From NCBI GenBank assembly GCA_900552125.1, contig URYK01000049.1, positions 1-19,500 of the forward strand: 19,500 bases of DNA, read 5' to 3'. The stretch's first letter is position 1. Every line of letters begins with the position of its first letter. The position numbers and the translations under genes were made by a program. The DNA is from an uncultured Solobacterium sp. Its GTDB lineage: Bacteria; Bacillota_I; Bacilli_A; Erysipelotrichales; Erysipelotrichaceae. Positions 13,064 through 19,500 of this stretch are shown in pieces. Under the pieces are notes generated by a model. The model saw only the letters and a program-made list of their open reading frames with translations, did no database searches and had not been told where the DNA came from.

Positions 13064-13906
13064 ATGTATAAAATTTTAGAGAAGACCAGTTTAAATCCTA
13101 CTGTAACAAAGATGGTTGTAGAGGCTCCTGCAGTTGCGAAAAAAGCCTTAGCAGGACAGTTTATTATCTTACGTGTACGCGAAGATGGGGAACGTATTCC
13201 TTTAACGATTGCGGACTATGATCGCGATAAAGGTACAATTACTATCATTTTCCAGATTGTTGGGAAAACAACAATGTTATTAAACGAATTACAAGAAGGG
13301 GAATATATCCTTGACTTTGTTGGTCCTTTAGGAAATCCTTCTCATGTGGATGGCTTAAAGAAAGTATGTGTAATTGGTGGAGGAGTTGGTTGTGCGATTG
13401 CTTATCCAACTGCGAAAGCACTTTATGAAAACGGTAGTGAAGTAACCGTTATTACTGGATTTAGAAATAAAGACCTTGTAATCTTAGAAGATGAATTTAA
13501 ACAAGTATCTCATCATGCTTATTTAGTAAGTGATGATGGAAGTACTGGTGTTAAAGGTTTAGTTACAAATGTGTTAGAAGAATTAATTGAAAAAGGTGAA
13601 ACATTTGATGAAGTCATTGCGATTGGACCACTAATCATGATGAAATTTGTTTGTCAGCTGACTAAAAAATATGGTATTAAGACAATTGTTTCAATGAATC
13701 CAATTATGATTGATGGTACTGGAATGTGTGGAGGCTGTCGTTTAACTGTTGGCGGCGAAACAAAATTTGCTTGTGTAGATGGACCGGATTTTGATGGTCA
13801 TCTAGTTGATTTTGATGAAGCTATGTCAAGAGGTGCAACATATCGTGATTTTGAAGCGCATGCTAGAGATGAAGCATGTAATCTTATGAAAAAGGAGGTA
13901 TGCTAA
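13064..13906 (+). CDS. nfnA: FAD/NAD(P)-binding [2Fe-2S] subunit of an NfnAB/sulfide dehydrogenase-type complex (NfnA/SudB)
   Basis: A 280-residue protein of the ferredoxin-NADP reductase/dihydroorotate dehydrogenase electron-transfer type. The FAD-binding domain (about 1-95) has ERIPLT (Arg44, Thr48). The NAD(P) domain (about 98-200) has VCVIGGGVGCA (101-111). The C-terminal motif Asp217-x4-Cys222-x2-Cys225-x11-Cys237 fits the [2Fe-2S] site with one Asp and three Cys ligands known for NfnA. With its partner it would either couple NADH and reduced ferredoxin to NADP reduction by electron bifurcation, or act as NADPH-linked sulfide/polysulfide reductase or ferredoxin:NADP reductase; these are not separable from sequence alone. 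Its stop is one base before the partner's ATG. The complex could supply NADPH to reductases such as the OYE-type enzyme. Confidence 0.85.
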   Translation: MYKILEKTSLNPTVTKMVVEAPAVAKKALAGQFIILRVREDGERIPLTIADYDRDKGTITIIFQIVGKTTMLLNELQEGEYILDFVGPLGNPSHVDGLKKVCVIGGGVGCAIAYPTAKALYENGSEVTVITGFRNKDLVILEDEFKQVSHHAYLVSDDGSTGVKGLVTNVLEELIEKGETFDEVIAIGPLIMMKFVCQLTKKYGIKTIVSMNPIMIDGTGMCGGCRLTVGGETKFACVDGPDFDGHLVDFDEAMSRGATYRDFEAHARDEACNLMKKEVC

Positions 13907-13907
13907 T

Positions 13908-15293
13908 ATGGCTAATATGTCCTTGAAAAAAGTAGAAATGCCTGTTCAGGATGGAGAAGTTAGAAGAAATAATTTTGATGAAGTAGCATTGGGATATACA
14001 AAAGAAATGGCTATGGAAGAAGCTGAACGTTGTCTTCATTGTCCAACGAAACCATGTATTAGCGGCTGTCCAGTAGCAGTTAATATTCCTGATTTTATTG
14101 AACAGGTAAAAGAAGGAAATTTTGAAGAAGCTTATCAGATCATCCGAGAAACTAGCTCTTTACCAGCAGTATGCGGACGTGTTTGCCCTCAGGAAAAACA
14201 ATGTGAGGCAAAATGTGTACGTGGCATCAAAGGTGAATCTGTAGGTATTGGACGCCTAGAACGCTTCGTGGCTGACTGGCATCGTGAAAACGTAAAAGAA
14301 GAAGTAAAACGCCCTGAAAGCAATGGACATAAGGTTGCGGTTGTTGGAGCTGGACCTGCAGGTCTTACTTGCGCAGGAGATTTAGCTAAAAAAGGATATC
14401 AAGTATCTGTATTTGAAGCATTACATGTTGCTGGTGGCGTTTTGATGTATGGTATTCCTGAATTCCGTCTTCCTAAAGCTGTTGTGCAAAATGAAATTGA
14501 TGGTTTAAAACAGATGGGTGTCGATATTCAGACAAATATGGTAATCGGCCGCAGTGAATCAGTAGATGATTTATTTGAACAAGGTTATGAGTCTGTCTTC
14601 ATTGGAAGCGGCGCAGGTCTTCCAAATTTTATGAATATGCCAGGAGAAAACCTAAAAGGTGTTTATTCAGCAAATGAATTTTTAACTCGCTGTAACTTGA
14701 TGAAAGCATATAAAGATGGTGTGGATACACCAATCCAGCATCCAAAAAGAGCAGTAATCGTAGGTGGTGGTAATGTTGCGATGGATGCAGCTCGCTGTGC
14801 TAAACGTTTAGGTGTAGAAGAAGTTACAATCGTATATCGTCGTAGTATGGAAGAACTTCCTGCTCGTAAGGAAGAAGTTGAGCATGCAATGGAAGAAGGC
14901 ATTATCTTCAAGCTTCTTACAAATCCAGTACGTGTACTTGGTGATGAAAACGGCTGGGTATGCGGTATGGAATGCGTTTCTATGGAATTAGGTGAACCTG
15001 ATGCAAGCGGCAGACGTCGTCCTGTAGAAATCAAAGGAAGTAATTTTGTGATTGATGTAGATTGTATGATCATGGCAATTGGTACTTCTCCAAATCCGCT
15101 TATTCGTTCAACAACAAAAGGTTTGGAAACTAATAAAAAAGGCTGTCTGATTACGGATGATAATGGTACAACAACTCGTGAAGGTGTATTTGCGGGAGGA
15201 GATGCTGTAACAGGTGCAGCAACGGTTATCTTAGCTATGGGTGCAGGTAAGACTGCAGCAAAAGCAATTGATGAATATATACAAAATAAATAG
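13908..15293 (+). CDS. nfnB: GltD-like FAD/Fe-S large subunit of an NfnAB/sulfide dehydrogenase-type complex (NfnB/SudA)
   Basis: A 461-residue flavoprotein of the glutamate synthase small-subunit family. The N-terminal domain has two Cys sets, Cys42-x2-Cys45-x4-Cys50-x3-Cys54 and Cys89-x3-Cys93-x5-Cys99-x3-Cys103, for two [4Fe-4S] clusters. FAD- and NAD(P)-binding folds follow with GAGPAG (147-152), GGGNVA (286-291) and a C-terminal FAGGDAVTGAATVILAMGAGK. It is often annotated as homotetrameric NADPH-dependent glutamate synthase GltA, but the adjacent FNR-like [2Fe-2S] partner and the absence of a glutamate synthase large subunit favour the NfnAB or SudAB complex. The genes are one base apart and surely co-expressed. 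No other subunit is seen nearby, as expected for this two-subunit enzyme. Confidence 0.87.
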   Translation: MANMSLKKVEMPVQDGEVRRNNFDEVALGYTKEMAMEEAERCLHCPTKPCISGCPVAVNIPDFIEQVKEGNFEEAYQIIRETSSLPAVCGRVCPQEKQCEAKCVRGIKGESVGIGRLERFVADWHRENVKEEVKRPESNGHKVAVVGAGPAGLTCAGDLAKKGYQVSVFEALHVAGGVLMYGIPEFRLPKAVVQNEIDGLKQMGVDIQTNMVIGRSESVDDLFEQGYESVFIGSGAGLPNFMNMPGENLKGVYSANEFLTRCNLMKAYKDGVDTPIQHPKRAVIVGGGNVAMDAARCAKRLGVEEVTIVYRRSMEELPARKEEVEHAMEEGIIFKLLTNPVRVLGDENGWVCGMECVSMELGEPDASGRRRPVEIKGSNFVIDVDCMIMAIGTSPNPLIRSTTKGLETNKKGCLITDDNGTTTREGVFAGGDAVTGAATVILAMGAGKTAAKAIDEYIQNK

Positions 15294-15357
15294 GTTTTGT
15301 ATCTTTTTGTAAAATATTCGAAAATAAAAGAAACCTGAAAAGAATATGCTGGAAGGG

Positions 15358-15386
15358 TTTACAACAATATGTGAAAATGGTACAAT
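15358..15386 (+). promoter_or_regulatory. Extended -10 promoter in the gap after nfnB
   Basis: TTTACA (15358-15363) and TACAAT (15381-15386) are 17 bases apart, and TGG before the -10 box adds the extended -10 motif. The predicted start is near 15393. No convincing ORF with a ribosome site follows before the terminator at 15517-15544. Confidence 0.65.
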
Positions 15387-15392
15387 ATGTTC

Positions 15393-15548
15393 AAGAAATA
15401 AGTACCTTATTTCGGTTATCATGATATTGGCTCTATCTTGATAACAAGTGAATTTTGTGTTTCACATAACACGATTTCATTCATTTATCATATCGATTTC
15501 CTTTCGATAACCTATTAAAAAAGATGTGGCTTCACATCTTTTTTATAT
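15393..15548 (+). ncRNA. Candidate small structured RNA of about 155 nt, or long 5' leader of the next gene
   Basis: Between an extended -10 promoter and a perfect terminator lie several hairpins. GAAATAAG/CTTATTTC (15395-15413) has 8 bp and loop TAC. GTTATCA/TGATAAC (15415-15445) continues, after a T-T mismatch, into GATA/TATC. GTGAA/TTCAC spans 15448-15465, and TATCGA/TCGATA spans 15491-15509. GGTTATC (15414-15420) can also pair with GATAACC (15506-15512), so the RNA could switch between folds. No ORF with a ribosome site fills it. It matches no RNA family that I recognise; a riboswitch-like leader for the small membrane protein is the main alternative, because the terminator stands 70 bases before that gene. 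Confidence 0.5.
15517..15544. terminator. Strong bidirectional intrinsic terminator
   Basis: AAAAAAGATGTG (15517-15528) pairs perfectly over 12 bp with CACATCTTTTTT (15533-15544) around loop GCTT. It ends the candidate small RNA, and also any read-through from the flavoprotein operon. Confidence 0.9.
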
Positions 15549-15569
15549 TTTGTGAATTATTTATTTAAG

Positions 15570-15598
15570 TTGTTTTTATACTGGTTTTCTGTTATCCT
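15570..15598 (+). promoter_or_regulatory. Weak candidate promoter for the small membrane protein
   Basis: TTGTTT (15570-15575) and TATCCT (15593-15598) are 17 bases apart. The predicted start would fall at the ribosome site, leaving almost no leader, so confidence is low. Confidence 0.3.
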
Positions 15599-15614
15599 TT
15601 TTTTAGGTGATCAT

Positions 15615-15857
15615 ATGAAAATTAAAACGAACTCTTTAATTATATGTGGGATTATCGGAATTATTTTATTGTTTCTAATATCCTTATGGATTCCGGCATT
15701 TCAGATAATTGCGAAAGCAGGAGCTTTATTCATCTATGCTTTTGTGAATTATGTACAGATTAAAGAAATGAAGAAAAAAGGTCAGCCTGTAGATAAGGCG
15801 ATTTTATTTACTGTGGCAGTATTGGTCATCGTTGGATATTTATTGTTTTTTTACTAA
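15615..15857 (+). CDS. Small membrane protein, function unknown
   Basis: An 80-residue protein with three predicted membrane segments (about 7-28, 31-47 and 62-79) and a charged cytosolic loop, KEMKKKGQPVDK, between the second and third. I do not recognise the family. An in-frame ATG at 15552 would add 21 residues, but it has no ribosome site and lies only 8 bases past the terminator stem. ATG 15615 follows AGGTGA by 4 bases and is preferred. It stands alone between the terminator and the leuS T-box promoter. A small, possibly regulatory or stress-related membrane protein is the most that can be said. Confidence 0.6.
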   Translation: MKIKTNSLIICGIIGIILLFLISLWIPAFQIIAKAGALFIYAFVNYVQIKEMKKKGQPVDKAILFTVAVLVIVGYLLFFY

Positions 15858-15875
15858 AGAAATATCGATTAATGA

Positions 15876-15905
15876 TTGACAATGTAGTATCAAATTCGCT
15901 ATACT
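15876..15905 (+). promoter_or_regulatory. Promoter of the leuS T-box leader
   Basis: TTGACA (15876-15881) and TATACT (15900-15905) are 18 bases apart. The predicted start near 15912 leads directly into T-box stem I. Confidence 0.8.
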
Positions 15906-15911
15906 TATGAA

Positions 15912-16117
15912 GTAAAAGCTGAGAATTAAAGTAGTACCTTGTGGAAGTGTCACAGAGAGTCGATGGGGCTGAGAATCGATACATGAAAGCAGGAGAACTT
16001 GTTAAGGAGCTGAGAAATCCGTATCTTCGCGTTAAGAAGGAATGAGTGCACTTTTCAAGTGAACTAAGGTGGTACCGCGTTAATGATAACGTCCTTAGAG
16101 ATAAGGGCGTTTTTTAT
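15912..16117 (+). promoter_or_regulatory. T-box leader (tRNA-Leu-sensing) controlling leuS
   Basis: A complete T-box riboswitch. The conserved T-box AAGGTGGTACCGCG is at 16066-16079; its UGGU would pair with the ACCA end of uncharged tRNA-Leu, whose discriminator base is A. Stem I has the AGTA S-turn strand (15930-15933) opposite GAA followed by CTT (15998-16000), a Leu codon, with AGCT and TTAA strands pairing below. It should allow read-through when leucyl-tRNA is scarce. The specifier assignment is from manual folding. Confidence 0.92.
16088..16117 (+). terminator. T-box attenuator terminator upstream of leuS
   Basis: AACGTCCTTA (16088-16097) pairs over 10 bp, one G-U included, with TAAGGGCGTT (16102-16111) around a GAGA tetraloop, followed by a T-run to 16116. 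The antiterminator forms instead when uncharged tRNA binds. Confidence 0.9.
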
Positions 16118-16136
16118 TTGTAAAGGAGATGCAGAA

Positions 16137-18536
16137 ATGAATTATAACCATCAGGAAGTAGAAAAAAAGTGGCAATCATATTGGCTAAACAATAAAACGT
16201 TTGCCTGTGATACTTGGAATTTTGATAAGCCAAAATGTTATGTATTAGATATGTTTCCATATCCAAGCGGAAATGGTTTACATGTAGGACATCCGGAAGG
16301 ATATACAGCTACAGATATTATCTGTCGTATGAAACGTATGCAAGGATATAATGTACTTCATCCAATGGGGTGGGATGCATTTGGTCTTCCTGCAGAACAG
16401 TTTGCGATTACAACAGGAAATCATCCAGCTGAATTTACAAAGAAAAACATTGATCACTTCCGTGAACAAATTCAGTCTTTAGGTTTTTCTTATGATTGGG
16501 ATCGTGAAATTTCTACTACAGATCCAAGCTATTACAAATGGACACAGTGGATTTTCTTGAAGCTATATGAAAAAGGATTAGCATATGTAGATGAAATTCC
16601 TGTAAACTGGTGCCCAGAACTTGGTACAGTTTTAGCCAATGAAGAAGTCATTGATGGAAAAAGTGAACGTGGAGGATATCCAGTTATTCGTAAACCTATG
16701 CGTCAATGGGTATTAAAGATTACTGCATATGCAGAACGTTTATTGGAAGACCTTGATTTATGTGATTGGCCATCTTCTACAAAAGAAATGCAGATCAATT
16801 GGATCGGTAAATCACAGGGAGCTAACGTAATCTTTAAAATTAAAGATACAAACAAAGAATTTACTGTATTTACAACACGCTGCGATACTTTATTTGGCGC
16901 AACATATTGTGTTATGGCACCAGAACATCCTTATGTGGATGAAATTGCGACACCAGAACAGAAAGAAGCAATTGAAGCTTATAAAAAAGCTTGTGCTACA
17001 AAATCTGATTTAGAACGTACAGAATTAAATAAAGACAAAACAGGTGTATTCACTGGAGCATATGCAATCAATCCAGTAAATGGAAAAGAAATTCCAATCT
17101 GGATTTCAGACTATGTACTAGCTAGTTATGGTACAGGAGCAATCATGGCAGTGCCAGCTCATGATACACGTGACTGGGAATTTGCGAAGAAATTTGGAAT
17201 TGACATTATTCCAGTTCTAGAAGGCGGAGATGTAGAAAAAGAAGCTTATACAGAAGATGGTATACATATCAATTCAGGTTTCTTAGATGGTATGGATAAA
17301 CAGACCGCAATTGACACAATGATCAAATGGTTAGAAGAACATAAATGCGGTTGTGCAAAAACAACGTATAAATTAAGAGACTGGCTGTTCTCAAGACAGC
17401 GTTATTGGGGAGAACCAATTCCTATTATTCATATGGAAGATGGAACAACTCGTACAGTAGATATTGATGAACTTCCATTGGAACTTCCAGAAACAAGAAA
17501 TTTCAAACCTAGTGGAACAGGAGAATCTCCATTAGCGCATTGTGAAGACTGGTTAAATGTTGAAATTGATGGTGTAAAAGGTAAACGTGAAACAAATACT
17601 ATGCCGCAGTGGGCAGGTTCATGCTGGTATTATTTACGTTATATTGATCCTAAAAATAATGATGCTATTGCGGATGCTGAATTATTGAAACATTGGCTTC
17701 CAGTTGATTTATATGTAGGTGGAGCAGAACATGCTGTTCTTCACTTATTATATGCTCGATTCTGGCATAAAGTATTATATGACTGTGGAGTAGTTCCTAC
17801 AAAAGAACCATTCCAGAAATTATTCCATCAGGGGATGATTCTTGGTGAAAACAATGAAAAAATGTCAAAATCAAGAGGAAATGTAGTTAATCCTGATGAT
17901 ATCGTAGAAAGTCATGGTGCTGATGCACTACGTGTTTATGAAATGTTCATGGGTCCATTAGAAGCTGCACTTCCATGGAGTACAACAGGACTTGATGGAG
18001 CTAGAAGATGGCTTGATCGTGTATGGCGTTTATATACTGAATATGATAAATTCTCTGAAACAAATGATGGTAAACTAGATAAAGTGTATCATGCGACAGT
18101 TAAGAAGGTTACGCATGATATAGAAACATTAAATCTGAATACTGCAATATCTCAGATGATGATTTTCATTAATGAATGCTATAAAGCAGATCAGATTTAT
18201 GTTGAATATGCAAAAGGCTTTATTAAAATGTTTGCTTGTTTCGCACCTCATATGGGTGAAGAAATCTGGGATAAAGTCTTCGGTGGAACAGGAACAATCA
18301 CATATGAACCATGGCCAAGCTATGATGAAAATATGTTGAAGGAAGATGTAATCGAAGTCATTGTACAGGTAAATGGTAAACTTCGTGGTAAATTTACTAG
18401 TGAAGTAGGCAGTGATGAAGATACATTGAAACAGAAAGCAATGGAACTTCCTGCGGTAAATGCGCAGTTGGAAGGAAAAACAATTCGTAAAGTGATTGTT
18501 GTAAAAGGTAAGGTTGTTAATATCGTTGCGAATTAA
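16137..18536 (+). CDS. leuS: Leucyl-tRNA synthetase
   Basis: Attaches leucine to tRNA-Leu. The 799-residue class I synthetase has the HIGH-type motif HVGH (49-52) in a [16 protein letters not shown] block, the CP1 editing domain (about 220-420, with the [12 protein letters not shown] threonine-rich editing motif and a [19 protein letters not shown] segment), KMSKS (575-579) and the C-terminal anticodon-binding and tail domains ending in [14 protein letters not shown]. An in-frame ATG at 16083 would begin inside the T-box terminator region and is rejected; ATG 16137 follows AAAGGAG and gives the usual [13 protein letters not shown] start. It is controlled by the T-box leader, and a terminator follows it. 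Confidence 0.98.
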   Translation: MNYNHQEVEKKWQSYWLNNKTFACDTWNFDKPKCYVLDMFPYPSGNGLHVGHPEGYTATDIICRMKRMQGYNVLHPMGWDAFGLPAEQFAITTGNHPAEFTKKNIDHFREQIQSLGFSYDWDREISTTDPSYYKWTQWIFLKLYEKGLAYVDEIPVNWCPELGTVLANEEVIDGKSERGGYPVIRKPMRQWVLKITAYAERLLEDLDLCDWPSSTKEMQINWIGKSQGANVIFKIKDTNKEFTVFTTRCDTLFGATYCVMAPEHPYVDEIATPEQKEAIEAYKKACATKSDLERTELNKDKTGVFTGAYAINPVNGKEIPIWISDYVLASYGTGAIMAVPAHDTRDWEFAKKFGIDIIPVLEGGDVEKEAYTEDGIHINSGFLDGMDKQTAIDTMIKWLEEHKCGCAKTTYKLRDWLFSRQRYWGEPIPIIHMEDGTTRTVDIDELPLELPETRNFKPSGTGESPLAHCEDWLNVEIDGVKGKRETNTMPQWAGSCWYYLRYIDPKNNDAIADAELLKHWLPVDLYVGGAEHAVLHLLYARFWHKVLYDCGVVPTKEPFQKLFHQGMILGENNEKMSKSRGNVVNPDDIVESHGADALRVYEMFMGPLEAALPWSTTGLDGARRWLDRVWRLYTEYDKFSETNDGKLDKVYHATVKKVTHDIETLNLNTAISQMMIFINECYKADQIYVEYAKGFIKMFACFAPHMGEEIWDKVFGGTGTITYEPWPSYDENMLKEDVIEVIVQVNGKLRGKFTSEVGSDEDTLKQKAMELPAVNAQLEGKTIRKVIVVKGKVVNIVAN

Positions 18537-18542
18537 TCAATG

Positions 18543-18583
18543 AAAGCATTGAACTTCTTAAATTGAGAGTTTGATGCTTTTTT
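18543..18583 (+). terminator. Intrinsic terminator after leuS
   Basis: AAAGCAT (18543-18549) pairs with ATGCTTT (18574-18580), with imperfect inner pairing between AACTTCT and GAGAGTT, followed by further Ts. It lies just past the leuS stop codon. Confidence 0.7.
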
Positions 18584-18638
18584 CTTTTTGTAAAAATTAT
18601 AAAATACCTGATATCTACGCTATTTCCTATATTTTTAT

Positions 18639-18667
18639 TTGTAACGACATATATTTTCTGATATAAT
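18639..18667 (+). promoter_or_regulatory. Extended -10 promoter of the yebC-family gene
   Basis: TTGTAA (18639-18644) and a perfect TATAAT (18662-18667) are 17 bases apart, with TGA completing an extended -10 motif. The predicted start is about 18674, leaving a short leader to the GTG start. Confidence 0.75.
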
Positions 18668-18696
18668 GGTAAAGGAAATTTGGAAGGTGATTAAAA

Positions 18697-19431
18697 GTGG
18701 GTAGACATTTTGAGGTACGTGCCGCTTCTATGGCAAAGACCGCTGCTGCAAAAGCAAAATTATATTCCCGTTATGGAAAAGAAATTCTAATGGCTGCAAA
18801 GGCTGGTGTACCTGATCCAGATATGAACGCACCTTTAAAAAAGGTGATTGAACGTGCAAAAGCTAATCAGGTGCCTGCAGACGTTATTAAACGTGCTATT
18901 GATAAAGCTAAGGGAGGAAGTACAGAAAACTATTCTCCTGCAACATATGAAGGATTTGGTTCTGGTGGACAGGCAACGGTAATTATTGACTGTTTAACTG
19001 ATAATGCAAATCGTACGATTGCGGATTTACGTGCATGTTTTAATAAATCTCATGCAAAATTAGGAGTAAGTGGATGTGTTTCATTTAATTATGAACATGT
19101 AGGATTGTTGTCAATTGCTTATGAAGATGAAGAGGCAATGATGGATGCTTTAATCATGGCTGAAGTTGATTTAAAAGATATTGAAGTTGAAGATGGGCAG
19201 ATGACGATTACAGTAGAACCTACAGACTTAAATAAAGCAAAAGATGCAATTGAAGAGCTAATTCCTGAAGTTACATTTGATATTTTAGAAGATACAATGC
19301 TTCCTAATGAATATGTGGAACTTGAGGGCGAAGATTTGACATTATTCCAGCGTTTAGTAAATCTTCTTAACGAAGTAGATGATGTTCAGCAGGTATATCA
19401 TAACGTACGTAACATCAACGATGCTGCATAA
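18697..19431 (+). CDS. YebC/TACO1-family protein (YeeI/YeeN-like)
   Basis: A 244-residue cytosolic member of the YebC/PmpR/TACO1 family, historically annotated as a transcriptional regulator and more recently linked to relief of ribosome stalling. Family features are the MGRHFEVRAASMAKTAAAKAK start, KLYSRYGKEILMAAKAG, NAPLKKVIERAKANQVP, RAIDKAKGG, YEGFGSGGQATVIIDCLTDNANRT and the C-terminal DDVQQVYHN. By its start and spacing it resembles the Gram-positive YeeI/YeeN branch more than the YrbC branch, a judgement from memory of those sequences. It begins at GTG 18697, with GGAAGGTG 7 bases upstream, and has its own promoter. No partner gene is visible before the window ends. Confidence 0.92.
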   Translation: MGRHFEVRAASMAKTAAAKAKLYSRYGKEILMAAKAGVPDPDMNAPLKKVIERAKANQVPADVIKRAIDKAKGGSTENYSPATYEGFGSGGQATVIIDCLTDNANRTIADLRACFNKSHAKLGVSGCVSFNYEHVGLLSIAYEDEEAMMDALIMAEVDLKDIEVEDGQMTITVEPTDLNKAKDAIEELIPEVTFDILEDTMLPNEYVELEGEDLTLFQRLVNLLNEVDDVQQVYHNVRNINDAA

Positions 19432-19500
19432 AGTTTTATAGCGATGTTACTATTCACAGTCTAGATAAATAAGCAACCAGAAAAACACGATGTTGATATC

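Noticed and set aside
14663..15073. A 136-codon ORF on the minus strand inside nfnB, and other long overlapping ORFs
   Set aside because: It lies opposite a strongly supported gene, has no recognisable motifs or ribosome site, and is a by-product of that gene's codon pattern. The same applies to the other overlapping ORFs.
13908..15293. NADPH-dependent glutamate synthase
   Set aside because: The protein resembles GltD, but no GltB-type large subunit is present and it is coupled to an FNR-like [2Fe-2S] partner, which fits NfnAB or SudAB better.
15346..15441. A 31-codon ORF (starting MLEGFTTICENG) over the promoter of the candidate small RNA
   Set aside because: It has no ribosome site, overlaps the -35 and -10 boxes, and ends inside the second hairpin. 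Most likely a chance ORF.
15552..15614. Upstream start of the small membrane protein at 15552
   Set aside because: It lies directly behind the terminator without a ribosome site, while ATG 15615 has AGGTGA.
16083..16136. N-terminal extension of leuS from ATG 16083
   Set aside because: It would be encoded by the T-box terminator and lacks a ribosome site. ATG 16137 has AAAGGAG and gives the standard LeuS start.
19432..19500. Tail of the window after the YebC-family gene
   Set aside because: No terminator with a clear stem, promoter or gene start could be supported in these 69 bases.

Overview
The window comes from a low-GC, AT-rich Firmicute, most likely an anaerobic gut bacterium of the Erysipelotrichia type. 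That placement is an inference from codon and promoter style, T-box control of leuS, TRAP transport and an NfnAB/SudAB-like flavoprotein pair; no rRNA or other taxonomic marker is present.

Layout. Bases 1-60 look like the last part of a group II intron (end of domain V, then domain VI). Two tandem paralogous lipoproteins follow (192-1477), ending at a terminator shared with the convergent aro operon. That operon reads leftward from a promoter near 4066-4038: a 13-codon leader peptide (MKSIHTAYYFYFR), a stem-loop that begins at its stop codon, an intrinsic terminator, then an AroE-AroK fusion and a type I-beta DAHP synthase. This has the layout of a ribosome-mediated attenuator sensing Tyr/Phe, which is unexpected in Firmicutes and is the most striking signal in the window.

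A LysR-type regulator (4119-5024, minus) diverges from a rightward operon of at least seven genes (5179-12920): an Old-Yellow-Enzyme-type Fe-S flavoprotein reductase, a YdiB-type quinate/shikimate dehydrogenase, an MFS carrier, a three-part TRAP transporter and a type I 3-dehydroquinate dehydratase. Together they suggest uptake of quinate/shikimate-like acids, interconversion of quinate, dehydroquinate, dehydroshikimate and shikimate, and probably reduction of an enone or enoate intermediate (dehydroshikimate is the obvious candidate) as an anaerobic electron sink. The divergent promoter carries a perfect dyad with a T-N11-A LysR box centred near -64, and a second dyad in the leader. The biosynthetic aro operon and this apparently catabolic cluster lie side by side, each with its own shikimate dehydrogenase.

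After a terminator come a promoter with a 9-bp dyad and the NfnAB/SudBA-like pair (13064-15293). The 320-base gap that follows holds a promoter, four or more hairpins and a strong terminator, a candidate small RNA of about 150 nt, then an 80-residue membrane protein. A complete T-box leader (specifier probably CUU, Leu) precedes leuS (16137-18536), and a YebC-family gene with its own extended -10 promoter closes the window.
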